DNA of 64,000 nucleotides from Clostridium_AW malenominatum (GCF_039521365.1 NZ_BAAACF010000001.1:930001-994000), one strand, 5' to 3'; positions 43,890 through 53,473 are shown, counted from the first letter of the stretch. Notes: generated by a model not told the origin, from the letters alone. Translations and numbers: made by a program.

Positions 43890-45605
43890 GTGTTAAGCAA
43901 GTTTAAAGTAAGGACAAAAATATTTATGTTATTCCTTGTTATGTTAATTTTAGTTTCTATGATTGCAGGCATTGGATACATTAATATGCAGAAAGCAAAC
44001 AATGACATGACAAATATGTATGAAAATTATTTAAAATCCATTGAAATAGGTTCGGATTTAAGAACTCAAACGCGTGCCAATAGTTCAAATTTGTTAAGCG
44101 TAATTTTAAGTAAAGATAAAAAGGAAAAAGAAGAAATATATGAAGATATTTCTATAAGAAAAAAAACAATAGAAGATAATATGGCAAAATTAGAAAGCTT
44201 GTCAAAGGATGATAAACAAAGGGAGCTATATAACTCGGTTAAAGATAATTTAGTTAAATGGAGAGATGTTTTGTTTCCAGCGGTGGATATGGTGAAAGCT
44301 GATAAACAAAATGAAGCATATGATTATTTTATTAAGAACAAAAATACATTAGAAGATTATCAAACAAGTGTTAGAGAGTTAAATAATTATAATATAAAAA
44401 TGTCAGGAGAATTAAAGTTACAAAATGGCATGGAATATAGAAGAACGGTAAATTTATTTTTAATATTGATAGGTGTTTCTCTTATAATTGGAATAGCATT
44501 TACCTATGTAATATCAAAGAATATAGCGCAGCCTTTAGGGATTGTAGTAAATCATTTAGAGTTAATGGCTACAGGTGATTTTACAATGAATGTACCAGAG
44601 CATTTTTTAGAAAGAAAAGATGAAATAGGTGGAATTGCCAAGGGTTTACATATTATGGAGGGCTCTGTAAAAACCCTAGTTAAAAACGTAAAGGATGAAA
44701 CGGATTTAATTTCAAATGTTGTAGATATTGTAAAAAATAACGTATCGGATTTAAATGAAAGTATAGAGGAAGCATCAGCAACTACAGAAGAATTATCTGC
44801 AAGTATGGAAGAGTCTGCGGCATCAGCAGAAGAAATGATGGCAACCTCCCAGGAAATTGAAAGAGCAGTTTATTCCATTGCAGAAAAATCACAAGAAGGT
44901 GCAGTCCAAGCAGGAGAAATAAATAAAAGAGCAGAAGGAACAAGGAAGAATGTACAAGCTTCTCAAAAAAAATCTAATGAAATATTTATAAATTCAAAAG
45001 CTGAGCTAGAAAAAGCAATCGAATCATCAAAGGTTGTGGAGCAAATAAATCTTCTTTCAGAATCTATAATGCAGATAACATCACAAACAAATCTTCTAGC
45101 TTTAAATGCTGCCATTGAAGCGGCAAGGGCTGGAGAAGCAGGAAGAGGATTTTCAGTGGTAGCTGAAGAGATAAGAAAGCTGGCAGAACAATCCAAGGAT
45201 ACAGTAATAGAAATTCAGAATACAACAGGTAAGGTAATAGAGTCAGTAAAAACCCTTTCAGAAAGCTCAAGTAAATTGTTAGCATTTATGAATACTGATG
45301 TACAAAATGATTATAAAGCTATGCTTGATGTGGCGGATAAATACAGCAAAGATGCAGAGTTTGTTGATAATCTTGTAGCGGAATTTAGTTCAACTTCAGA
45401 AGAACTTTTGGCTTCCATAAGTGATGTACTAAAAACTATAGATGGAGTGGCGCAAGCAGCTAGCGAAGGAGCGGGAGGAACTACAGACATCGCAAATAAA
45501 GTATCGGAGATAAATTCTAAATCAAACTATGTTTTAGAACAATCTTTAAAATCAAAGAAAAGTGCTGAGGTGCTAAAAGCAGGGGTATCAAAGTTTAAGG
45601 TTTAA
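43890..45605 (+). CDS. Methyl-accepting chemotaxis protein (4-helix-bundle sensor)
   Basis: The product is 571 residues. Helices at about 10-30 and 188-210 flank a 4HB-type sensor. HAMP is near 210-262. The signalling region has the tip ITSQTNLLALNAAIEAARAGE and an insert FMNTDVQNDYKAMLDVADKY like that of the receptor at 37741. GTG 43890 lies seven bases after AAGGAGGG at 43875-43882. Ligand unknown; no chemotaxis gene is adjacent. Confidence 0.93.
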   Translation: MLSKFKVRTKIFMLFLVMLILVSMIAGIGYINMQKANNDMTNMYENYLKSIEIGSDLRTQTRANSSNLLSVILSKDKKEKEEIYEDISIRKKTIEDNMAKLESLSKDDKQRELYNSVKDNLVKWRDVLFPAVDMVKADKQNEAYDYFIKNKNTLEDYQTSVRELNNYNIKMSGELKLQNGMEYRRTVNLFLILIGVSLIIGIAFTYVISKNIAQPLGIVVNHLELMATGDFTMNVPEHFLERKDEIGGIAKGLHIMEGSVKTLVKNVKDETDLISNVVDIVKNNVSDLNESIEEASATTEELSASMEESAASAEEMMATSQEIERAVYSIAEKSQEGAVQAGEINKRAEGTRKNVQASQKKSNEIFINSKAELEKAIESSKVVEQINLLSESIMQITSQTNLLALNAAIEAARAGEAGRGFSVVAEEIRKLAEQSKDTVIEIQNTTGKVIESVKTLSESSSKLLAFMNTDVQNDYKAMLDVADKYSKDAEFVDNLVAEFSSTSEELLASISDVLKTIDGVAQAASEGAGGTTDIANKVSEINSKSNYVLEQSLKSKKSAEVLKAGVSKFKV

Positions 45606-45612
45606 TTAAATC

Positions 45613-45659
45613 AATAGAGCATAGATAGATTTCTATAAATCTACCTATGCTCTATTTTT
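45613..45659 (+). terminator. Terminator after second chemoreceptor gene
   Basis: AATAGAGCATAG and CTATGCTCTATT form a 12-bp stem, extended internally by AGATTT/AAATCT, with five T after it. Confidence 0.9.
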
Positions 45660-45880
45660 ATGCTCATTTATGATAAGAATCAAAACCACAACCGTAGAAT
45701 TTAAGTTTAATGGATTTTTAAATTTAATTTATTTTTTGATTATAATTATTGCTAAAAATATAGAATATTATTGTAGTTTATTATATAATAAAAATTAACT
45801 AACTTATTACGATGAAGATATAAGCAAGGTTTATAAAGGGAGATGAGTAAGTTTATTATATTAAAGCGAGGTTATTATAT

Positions 45881-46945
45881 ATGGGGAATAAAGATGCTCT
45901 TATAAGTATTAATGATTTAAGGGAAGGTATGATTGTAGCAAAGGAAATAGTAGTCAATAATAACGTTCTAGTAGTAAAAGGGACAAGAATTACTCAAAGT
46001 ATAATAAAAAAATTAAGGGATGTCTATTTAGAAAATGCTTTAATAGTTGATGGTGAAGAAATAATTAAACAAAATAAAAAGCTAGATTATAATAAAGAAT
46101 TAAAGGAAGTTAGAAAAACTCTTAGAAACTTTGCCTATCAACTAGAAAACATGTTTGAAAAAATAAAACTTAATGGTAAAACAGATATAAATGATCTTAG
46201 AAATTTTTCTCAAAGAATAATTGATGAGTTGATTTCTCCAAGGATGATAGTTAAAAATATAATTATGGAGGGAAGTAAAGAAGACTGCATATTTAAGCAC
46301 TCTGTAAACGTATCATTACTTAGTTTATTTTTGGGAAAATGGTTGAGATTTTCTGGAGAAGAGTTAAATCTATTATTGTATACAGCGATTTTACACGACT
46401 TTGGGAAGACTAAAATAAATAATAAGTCAATATGCAGACCAGGGCAGCTTTCTAGCATAGATATGGAAAATATAAAAAATCATCCTGTGATAGCTTATAA
46501 CTTGGTTAAAGATATAGCTTATTTAAGTAAATCTGTAAAATATGGCATAGTAATGCATCATGAAAGATTAGATGGTTCAGGATATCCACTGGGACTAAAG
46601 GATGATGAAATACATAAGTTTGCAAAAATTATAGCAATTGCAGATACCTTTGACGATATAATTTCAAATAGGGAGAAGGAGAAAGATGTGAATCCTTTTA
46701 AAGCTTTAGAAATTATCAAAGGTTATAGCTTAGGAAAACTTGATTATAATTATTGTAATATATTTATTGAAGGCATAATAAATTATTATTTTGGAGAGAA
46801 TGTGGTACTTAATAATAATAAAGTATGTAAAATAATTAATATAGATATAAATAATTTATCACAGCCATTACTACAATGTGATGAGGATTTTATTGATTTT
46901 AGAAAACATAAAGAACTAAAAATAAAAGGCTTTGTAGTAAATTAA
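45881..46945 (+). CDS. HD-GYP domain phosphodiesterase
   Basis: The product is 354 residues. An N-terminal DUF3391-like region (about 8-60, SINDLREGMIVAKEI) is followed by the HD-GYP domain: His172-Asp173 in LHDFGKTKI, and HHERLDGSGYP at 226-236. These motifs are intact, so it probably hydrolyses c-di-GMP or a related dinucleotide. No sensor domain or membrane helix is seen. With the two GGDEF proteins in this window it shows active c-di-GMP signalling. A weak GCGAGG site precedes ATG 45881. Confidence 0.9.
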   Translation: MGNKDALISINDLREGMIVAKEIVVNNNVLVVKGTRITQSIIKKLRDVYLENALIVDGEEIIKQNKKLDYNKELKEVRKTLRNFAYQLENMFEKIKLNGKTDINDLRNFSQRIIDELISPRMIVKNIIMEGSKEDCIFKHSVNVSLLSLFLGKWLRFSGEELNLLLYTAILHDFGKTKINNKSICRPGQLSSIDMENIKNHPVIAYNLVKDIAYLSKSVKYGIVMHHERLDGSGYPLGLKDDEIHKFAKIIAIADTFDDIISNREKEKDVNPFKALEIIKGYSLGKLDYNYCNIFIEGIINYYFGENVVLNNNKVCKIINIDINNLSQPLLQCDEDFIDFRKHKELKIKGFVVN

Positions 46946-46947
46946 AA

Positions 46948-46996
46948 AAATGAGTTAGTTTAAGAAGATAAGTTCTTAAACTAACTCATTTTTATT
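46948..46996 (+). terminator. Terminator after HD-GYP gene (hairpin family-like)
   Basis: AAATGAGTTAGTTTAAGAA pairs with its exact complement (46973-46991) around GATAAG, a 19-bp perfect stem, then a T-run. Its outer arms resemble the 42301 and 29035 elements. Confidence 0.92.
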
Positions 46997-47042
46997 TAGC
47001 TAACTTCCACTATATTAATTTACAGCATTCTGTAAAGGATGT

Positions 47043-47071
47043 ATAATGGTACTATAAATACCATTATTTTT
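47043..47071 (+). terminator. Second terminator-like hairpin before the 5'-nucleotidase gene
   Basis: ATAATGGTA pairs with TACCATTAT around CTATAAA, followed by five T. It lies 44 bases before the next start and follows a small stem (TTACAG/CTGTAA at 47022-47037). It may be an attenuator in the nucleotidase leader or a backup terminator. Confidence 0.6.
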
Positions 47072-47114
47072 CCAAGGAAAAATAAAACAATGAGGGATAG
47101 GAAGGGGAAGTTTT

Positions 47115-48860
47115 ATGTTTAAACAGTTTAAACTTAAGAAATGGACATCCTGGTTAATAACATTAGTCATGGTATTAAGCTTTGCTACACCGCTTACGGT
47201 ATCTGCAGCAGGAGAAGACACTAAGATAGTAAATATTATATCTTTTAACGACTATCACGGTATAGTAAAAGAATCAGGAAAAGATGTGGGAATAGCTAAA
47301 TTTGTAGGGGCTGTAAAAGAATTTAAAAAGGAAAACAAAAACACTATAGTTGTAGCAGGGGGAGACTTATATCAAGGTACAGCTCTTTCTAATTTAAATT
47401 ATGGAGCACCTATAACTGATATGCTAAAAGAGCTAGGCTTAGTTGCTTCAGCATTAGGAAACCATGAATTTGACTGGGGTGCTGATAAAATAACTAACTG
47501 GTCAAAGGATGGAGGATTTGATTTCTTAGCATCAAATATATATGATAAGAAATCAGGAAAGCCAGTTGATTGGGCAAAACCATATAAAATAGTAGAAATG
47601 GATGGCTTAAAGGTAGGATTTATAGGACTTGCAACTCCAGAAACTACTTACAAAACTAAACCAACAATTGTAGAAGGTTTAGAGTTTAGAGATCCTGTAA
47701 AGGCAGCAAAGGAATGGAGCGAAAAATTAAGAAGTGGTGAATTAAAAGAAGGAAAAGCTGATGTAGTTATAGCTTTAACTCACTTAGGTTCAGAGCAAGA
47801 TTCAAAAACTAAAGAAATCACAGGAGAAGCAGCAGACCTTGCTAAGGCAAATGTTGGAGTGGATGCTATAATTTCTGCTCATACACACATGCCTGTATCA
47901 GGAAAGGTTAATGAAATTCCAGTAGTTCAAGGAAATAAAAATGGTAGAGCATATGTAAAACTAGAAGTAGCTTTCAATACTAAGACTAATAAGGTAGTTA
48001 TAGAACCAGCTTTCATCGATTTATCAGCAGCAGTTAAAACATTACCAGAGGATGAAGCAGGAAAGGCAATAGCTAGTAAATACGAAGAAGCTTCAAAAGC
48101 TAAGTTAGATGAAGTAGTAGGAACTACAGATAAGGATTTAACCCACGATAGATTCAACGGACCTTCATTGCTTGGCGAATGGGTTACTGAAGTAATGGCT
48201 AAGACTGCTAATTCACAAATTGCAATAACAAATGGTGGAGGACTTAGATGTCCAGTAGAAAAAGGCAACATCACTGTAGGAAAGCTATATGAGCTTATGC
48301 CTTTTGATAATACACTATTTACAATGGAATTAAAGGGATCAGACTTAAAGAGAGTTATAGAAAATGGTATAGATAACAAAACTATAGGATGGGTAGCTAT
48401 TTCAGGAGTAAAGGTTAAGTACGACTTAAAGCAGCCTATGGGAGATAGAATATACGAAATGACTTTAAAAGATGGTTCAAAAGTTGATATGAACAAGTAC
48501 TATACAGTTGTTACTAACGATTTTATGGCTACAGGTGGAGATAACTATGACTTTAAAGGGGCTAAAAACTTAAAGGATACTAATCTACCAATAAGAGATG
48601 CTTTAATAAATGACTTAAGACAGGTTAAAAATCTTTCAGTAGTTAAAGCCAGCTTCTTAGAATCAGGAGTTAAGCCAGCTACAACCCCTGAATTAAAGCC
48701 AGTAGATAAAAAGGTTGTATATACAGTAAAAGCAGGAGATTGCTTATACTTAATAGGACAAAAGTACAACATTCCTTATAAAAAAATAGCAGAAATAAAC
48801 AATATTAAAAATGTTGATTTAATCCTTATAGGACAACAACTAGTAATACCTGTAAACTAA
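47115..48860 (+). CDS. Secreted 5'-nucleotidase/cyclic phosphodiesterase with C-terminal LysM
   Basis: The product is 581 residues. The signal peptide is residues 1-32 (PLTVSAAG). The metallophosphatase domain has FNDYHG, GGDLYQGT, GNHEFD, THLGSEQD and SAHTHMP, the full metal set. The nucleotide-binding C domain follows (NGGGLRCPVEKGNITVGKL, then MPFDNTLF). A LysM repeat at about 538-580 (YTVKAGDCLYLIGQKYNIPY) should hold it to peptidoglycan. It probably releases nucleosides and phosphate outside the cell. AAGGGGAAG precedes ATG 47115. Confidence 0.93.
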   Translation: MFKQFKLKKWTSWLITLVMVLSFATPLTVSAAGEDTKIVNIISFNDYHGIVKESGKDVGIAKFVGAVKEFKKENKNTIVVAGGDLYQGTALSNLNYGAPITDMLKELGLVASALGNHEFDWGADKITNWSKDGGFDFLASNIYDKKSGKPVDWAKPYKIVEMDGLKVGFIGLATPETTYKTKPTIVEGLEFRDPVKAAKEWSEKLRSGELKEGKADVVIALTHLGSEQDSKTKEITGEAADLAKANVGVDAIISAHTHMPVSGKVNEIPVVQGNKNGRAYVKLEVAFNTKTNKVVIEPAFIDLSAAVKTLPEDEAGKAIASKYEEASKAKLDEVVGTTDKDLTHDRFNGPSLLGEWVTEVMAKTANSQIAITNGGGLRCPVEKGNITVGKLYELMPFDNTLFTMELKGSDLKRVIENGIDNKTIGWVAISGVKVKYDLKQPMGDRIYEMTLKDGSKVDMNKYYTVVTNDFMATGGDNYDFKGAKNLKDTNLPIRDALINDLRQVKNLSVVKASFLESGVKPATTPELKPVDKKVVYTVKAGDCLYLIGQKYNIPYKKIAEINNIKNVDLILIGQQLVIPVN

Positions 48861-48881
48861 AAGTGTAATTTCAATTTTAAA

Positions 48882-48917
48882 ATGCCAGATGCGTTTAAAA
48901 CGTATCTGGCATAATTT
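48882..48917 (+). terminator. Terminator after 5'-nucleotidase gene
   Basis: ATGCCAGATGCGTT pairs with AACGTATCTGGCAT (one G-U) around TAA; the T-tract is weak. Confidence 0.75.
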
Positions 48918-49007
48918 ATTTGATTGAACTGCAAAATAAAGAATTGATACTTTCTGATTTTATAATCGTAATATAGTTATGAATAATAATCCAAGGGAGG
49001 AAAAATA

Positions 49008-49934
49008 ATGATTAAGAGGAAAGTAGTTTTAATATTAACTTGTATTACTTTAGCATTACCTATGGGAAGTGTTTCGGCGGCCAAGGATTTGAAAAATGAT
49101 CTACCTATGATTTGTGAAGTAAAACCAATTAGTAACAGTGCTAGTGGAGAAATATTAAATATAATAGAAAATAAAAATGGTATAATGCTTTTCATGGAGG
49201 ATATCAATATTTCTATCGATGATAAAAGTGAAATAGTTAATGAGTTTGATGGAAAAAAGCTAACTAAAAATGACTTGAAAAAGGGCATGAAAATTAAGGC
49301 TTATTACGGGCCAGCTGTTACTCTAAGCCTTCCACCTATATCCTATGGTGAAAAAATTATAGTTTCACAGGAAAATGACACTATAGGCATTGCAGAACAA
49401 AAGATAGGTAGCATAATTAATTTAAAAGATGAAAAAACTGCATATATAAAGTCAAAGGATGACTCCACCTTTACTTTTATTACAGAAAAAACTGAGATAG
49501 TAAATGAAGAAGGAAAAAAAGTATCTCTTAAGGATATAAAAGAGTGGAACAAAATAAGAATGTACTTTTATAAAAAAGATGGAGTTATAAATTTAAAAGG
49601 ATTTTCAACTACTATATATATGGCTGAAAAAATAGTGATTTTAGGTAAAGTAGAGAAAGACTTATTAGCTACTCAAGGAAAAATAAGTGATTTAACCCAT
49701 AATAAAAATGGAGGAGCTATTCTTTTAGAAGGTAAAAAAGTTACGGAGTTTGGATATGATGTAATAAGGCTTAACATCAACGAAAATACAAAAATAATAA
49801 ATGCAAAAGATAAAAAACAATTATCCTATAAAGATTTAAAAAAAGGCGCTGAGATAGTAGCTTATTATGATGGAGCAGTTACACGAAGTATACCTCCTAT
49901 AGGAAATTGCATGGAAATAATAGTTTTACAGTAA
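49008..49934 (+). CDS. Secreted repeat protein of unknown function
   Basis: The product is 308 residues with a signal peptide of about 24 residues (GSVSAA). Three copies of a domain of about 80-90 residues follow. Copies 1 and 3 are most alike: each has KNG, a segment such as LTKNDLKKGMKIKAYY or LSYKDLKKGAEIVAYY, and ends in PPI with EKIIV or MEIIV. Copy 2 is more divergent. No active site is visible. The repeat suggests a beta-rich wall-facing protein. GGGAGGAAAA precedes ATG 49008. Confidence 0.75.
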   Translation: MIKRKVVLILTCITLALPMGSVSAAKDLKNDLPMICEVKPISNSASGEILNIIENKNGIMLFMEDINISIDDKSEIVNEFDGKKLTKNDLKKGMKIKAYYGPAVTLSLPPISYGEKIIVSQENDTIGIAEQKIGSIINLKDEKTAYIKSKDDSTFTFITEKTEIVNEEGKKVSLKDIKEWNKIRMYFYKKDGVINLKGFSTTIYMAEKIVILGKVEKDLLATQGKISDLTHNKNGGAILLEGKKVTEFGYDVIRLNINENTKIINAKDKKQLSYKDLKKGAEIVAYYDGAVTRSIPPIGNCMEIIVLQ

Positions 49935-49935
49935 C

Positions 49936-49975
49936 ATAGCAAAAGCAGTAGGTTTTTCTACTGCTTTTGTTATGC
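49936..49975. terminator. Bidirectional terminator, repeat protein and GGDEF-EAL genes
   Basis: AAAAGCAGTAG and CTACTGCTTTT pair around six bases, and the stem continues outward. The genes on both sides converge here, and T-runs occur on both strands. Confidence 0.85.
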
Positions 49976-52887
49976 TATATTTTATCTAAAAAATTATCAT
50001 AGTATATTTTTTCTATTTCTTTCATATATAAAGGTTTACTGAAAATATAGCCTTGAATATAATCACACCCACTTAATCTAAGGTATCTATAGTGTTCTAT
50101 TTTCTCTATTCCTTCCGCGGTGACTTCTAAATTTAAGCTATGTGCTAAAGAAATTAACTTTTCCATAACTTGTCTTTCAGTTAATTCTAAAAGTTTATCA
50201 TTTAAAGATTTGTCTAGTTTAATCTTACTAACGGGTACAAAAGTTAAGTAAAATAAGGAGGAATAACCTGTGCCAAAATCATCTAAAGTAATTTTAACAC
50301 CAGTTTCCTTTAGATTATTAAGAAACTCTATTGAGTCGGATGTTCTCTTTAACAATATACTCTCTGTTATTTCGATTTCCAAGTATTTGGAGTCTACATC
50401 ATTTTCTTCTAAAGTTTTTCTGATAAAGGAGATGTAGCTTTTGTCATTTACTTGTTTTGCAGAAAGATTTATTGCTATTGGTTTTAATTGAAAACCTTTG
50501 TTCTTCAATTCTGCTAATTGATGTATCACCTCTCTTGCTACCCATCGTCCTATTTCTAGTACAAGTCCTGATTCTTCAGCGATAGGTATAAAAAGTGAAG
50601 GAGATATATTGTAATTTTTTAATCTAAGAAGAGCTTCAAAACTTGCTATTAAACCTGTTTCTAAAGAAATTTGTGGTTGATACACTAGTACAAATTCTTC
50701 TTTTATTAAGGCATCTCTTAACATTTTTTCGATTTTAATTTTTTCGTTTAGTTCCTCCACCATTTCTTTATTAAAGTAGGCATAATTGTTTTTGCCAGTA
50801 GTTTTTATTTTGTACATGGCGGTATCGGCATTCATAAGCAATTGATTTGTATCTTCTCCGTCACGTGGATATAGTGTAATACCCATACTAAAACTTAAAT
50901 GGAATTCACTATCTTTAATTAAAAATATATTTTTAAACAAATCCATTATTTTATTAGCATATTTTTCTATGGTGCTTGTGCATTGTATATTAGGTAAAAG
51001 AATTAAAAATTCATCTCCACCAAATCTAAATACAAATATTTCTTCACCTGAAATCTTAATAAGAGATTCACCCACCTGTTTTAAGGTTATGTCTCCATAT
51101 ATATGTCCTAAGGAATCATTTATTGCTTTAAAATTATCAATATCTAAAAGCATTATAGCACCTTGTGTTTTTGCATTTAACTGTTCCTCTAATTTTTTTA
51201 TAAAACTTCTTCTATTAGGTAGACCAGTTAAAACATCGTGGTTGGCTAGATATTCTATATGCTCTTCTTGTTTTTTTAGATTTGTTATATCAAGAGCAAT
51301 TCCAGTAAGCTGCTTTATATTTCCTAGTGAATCAAATATACCTTTTCCGTTGATTAATATCCATCTAAAATTTTCATCAGTAGACTTTGTGCGTATTTTA
51401 TAATAAATTTCTTGTGTCTTGTTACGTTTATATTTTAAATACTCTTCTATTAATAATTGTTTATCTTCTGAATAAAAAATTTTATCAAAGACTTTATGCA
51501 AATCTTCTTTTCCATGGAAAGAAACATCAGTAATATTTTTGAATTCATTAAAAAGACATATAGTATTAGACTCTAAGTCGATTTCCCATACTGCGCTATT
51601 TGTACCTTTAATGGCAATGTTATATTTTTCGGTTAGATTTTCTAATTTTTCTGTATAACTTTGTATTTCCTTATACTGAGCCCTTAATTCTTCCTCCGAC
51701 GCAGACAATTGTTGATAGGTTGCAGATAACTCCTCGTTTGATACGTTTAATTCTACTTGATGTTCCATAAGCTTATGAAAATACATATAGGTTTCATTAA
51801 GTATTTTGTTTATGGAATAAGAAATTCCAAAGAAGGTGTCATTTTTAAATAAAGGTAATCTATAATCTAAATTGTTTTCTAAATCTATTTCCATAATATT
51901 TTCATTTAATTTATTTACTGGTTCAATAATGTTTTTGCGCATTATTATAAAAAGAATGGCACCCATAGAAATTGTAATAATTAAAGATATGAAAAAGTTT
52001 TTATATATTAACAAGTAAACCTGGTTCATAGAAAGTCCTATATTAATAGCTCCTGTGATTTTGCCTTCAAGGAAAACAGGAATTGCTATATCAAGAACCT
52101 TGGACTGAGTTTTATCATAATACCATTCTTTAGCAAAGGTATTTCCTTTAAGAGCCTCCTTTAAAGTTTCATCGTCTTTATAAATAATTCCTATATTTTC
52201 TTTATTACTGTCTGCTATAGCCTTTAAGTTATTGTCCACTAAAAGTGCATAGATAATATTCTCTTTTTTCATCAAACCTTCTATAAGATTTTGATAAGAA
52301 AACTTTTTAGTTAACGTTTCAATATTATTTGCTAAAATACCTACTTGTACGAAATTTCCATCTATATTCTTTACAGAACCATATTTCATAAAATTGCCAA
52401 ACTTTGCATCCGGCCTTATAGCTTCCATTAGCTCTAGGTTATCACTTAATACAAAATCATATAGGGGATGACCTTTATATGGTATCCAATCTATGTATCC
52501 TTCCACTGTTGAATAAAGTATTTTTCCTTCTTTGTTCATCCAATGTAATTCATCCACCTTTAGTTTCTTTAATTGGTCTTTTAAAAATTCATTACTTAAA
52601 TTATTTTGGTTTTTTATAAGTACATTTGAAGCTACTCTTATTTTATCTTCCAACATTTCATTAATTGTTTCTAAGGAATTGTGATTATCTGATAATTGAT
52701 TTGCCACTTGTTTTACAAGGTTTATTCCATCTTCATTCATTTGTTTTAACAATGAGGTTTTGCTTATATAAAAAGTAGCGCTACTCACACTTAAAATAGA
52801 AATTAAGGCAACAATTAAAGGAATAAAAATTAATTTAGTTTTATTTACTATATTGTGTTTGGAATTTTTATTCTTCATAAGCACCAT
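49975..52887 (-). CDS. Membrane dual GGDEF-EAL c-di-GMP protein
   Basis: The product is 970 residues. Helices at about 18-42 and 297-316 enclose a large extracellular dCache-like sensor. A coiled coil (about 370-420), a PAS/PAC domain (about 425-540), GGDEF (about 545-705) and EAL (about 715-965) follow. Both active motifs are intact: GGDEF at 623-627 and EALLR at 751-755, plus DDFGTGYSSL in the EAL part. It could make or break c-di-GMP according to the extracellular signal. ATG 52887 and ATG 52878 are both possible starts. Confidence 0.92.
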   Translation of the reverse strand: MVLMKNKNSKHNIVNKTKLIFIPLIVALISILSVSSATFYISKTSLLKQMNEDGINLVKQVANQLSDNHNSLETINEMLEDKIRVASNVLIKNQNNLSNEFLKDQLKKLKVDELHWMNKEGKILYSTVEGYIDWIPYKGHPLYDFVLSDNLELMEAIRPDAKFGNFMKYGSVKNIDGNFVQVGILANNIETLTKKFSYQNLIEGLMKKENIIYALLVDNNLKAIADSNKENIGIIYKDDETLKEALKGNTFAKEWYYDKTQSKVLDIAIPVFLEGKITGAINIGLSMNQVYLLIYKNFFISLIITISMGAILFIIMRKNIIEPVNKLNENIMEIDLENNLDYRLPLFKNDTFFGISYSINKILNETYMYFHKLMEHQVELNVSNEELSATYQQLSASEEELRAQYKEIQSYTEKLENLTEKYNIAIKGTNSAVWEIDLESNTICLFNEFKNITDVSFHGKEDLHKVFDKIFYSEDKQLLIEEYLKYKRNKTQEIYYKIRTKSTDENFRWILINGKGIFDSLGNIKQLTGIALDITNLKKQEEHIEYLANHDVLTGLPNRRSFIKKLEEQLNAKTQGAIMLLDIDNFKAINDSLGHIYGDITLKQVGESLIKISGEEIFVFRFGGDEFLILLPNIQCTSTIEKYANKIMDLFKNIFLIKDSEFHLSFSMGITLYPRDGEDTNQLLMNADTAMYKIKTTGKNNYAYFNKEMVEELNEKIKIEKMLRDALIKEEFVLVYQPQISLETGLIASFEALLRLKNYNISPSLFIPIAEESGLVLEIGRWVAREVIHQLAELKNKGFQLKPIAINLSAKQVNDKSYISFIRKTLEENDVDSKYLEIEITESILLKRTSDSIEFLNNLKETGVKITLDDFGTGYSSLFYLTFVPVSKIKLDKSLNDKLLELTERQVMEKLISLAHSLNLEVTAEGIEKIEHYRYLRLSGCDYIQGYIFSKPLYMKEIEKIYYDNFLDKI

Positions 52888-53116
52888 CCTATACCTTGCA
52901 AATTTTTATATTAATTTATCTGGACTACTGAGCATAATATTTTATGAAATAATTATTATACTCTAAATTATAACATATAAGGAACTATTTTGAGTAAATT
53001 AGACAGACAAAATTTTCGTATAATCTACATTTAAGATAATAATATAGAATATTAAAAATAGCTTGATTATTATTTCATAGTGTGTTAGAGTATACATGAA
53101 AATTAAATATTTGGAA
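52888..53116 (+). promoter_or_regulatory. AT-rich gap with promoter of the B12-riboswitch operon
   Basis: TTGATT (53063-53068) and TAGAGT (53086-53091) are spaced by 17 bases, and transcription would begin near 53098. No gene is seen in the remainder of the gap. Confidence 0.55.
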
Positions 53117-53305
53117 AATAGGTTTAACAGAGTTTTTTATCTGTTAATTAAAAGGGAAGTGGGTTTGAATCCCACGCGGTCCCGCCGCTGTAATAGAGGA
53201 GTTTTTTGCAATATTCCACTGGGAAACTGGGAAGGATGCAAAAGGCTATGATACTTAAGCCAGAAGACCTGCCTGTTTATTACACTGAGAATTCTACGAG
53301 CGATA
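53117..53305 (+). promoter_or_regulatory. Cobalamin (B12) riboswitch
   Basis: The conserved pieces of the cobalamin aptamer appear in order: GGTTTAACAG, AAAAGGGAA with GAATCCCAC, GCGGTCCCGCCGCTGTAA, CCACTGGGAAACTGGGAAGG (positions 53217-53236), and the B12 box AGCCAGAAGACCTGCC at 53258-53273. It regulates the following operon, and B12 binding should favour the terminator at 53349. A pseudoknot with the loop cannot be checked by eye. Confidence 0.94.
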
Positions 53306-53348
53306 GATAGTGTTTGGAAATTTATTTCTATATCATTTTGTATTTACT

Positions 53349-53380
53349 ATCCTCCTGATGCTTTGTCAGGAGGATTTTTA
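53349..53380 (+). terminator. Riboswitch expression-platform terminator
   Basis: ATCCTCCTGA and TCAGGAGGAT form a perfect 10-bp stem around TGCTTTG, followed by a run of five T. It is the likely OFF-state structure of the riboswitch. Confidence 0.88.
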
Positions 53381-53433
53381 TTTTAATTATTTAACTTACT
53401 TAATAACAAAATGTATGTATAAAAAAGATTCAG

Positions 53434-53473
53434 GATTTCAATAATCGTAGGGTTCGATATTGAAATCTTTTTT
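53434..53473 (+). terminator. Second terminator in the B12 leader
   Basis: GATTTCAATA and TATTGAAATC form a perfect 10-bp stem, followed by six T. It lies only 14 bases before the first gene's ribosome site, so full transcription must pass two terminators. The link to the riboswitch is unclear. Confidence 0.75.

Noticed and set aside
47927..48496. Minus-strand open frame of 189 codons inside the 5'-nucleotidase gene
   Set aside because: The plus-strand protein has complete catalytic motifs over this region. The minus-strand product has no recognisable domain and no ribosome site.
50969..51403. Plus-strand open frame of 144 codons opposite the GGDEF-EAL gene
   Set aside because: It is antisense to the PAS and GGDEF coding region, where both domain motifs are intact. 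No ribosome site or family.
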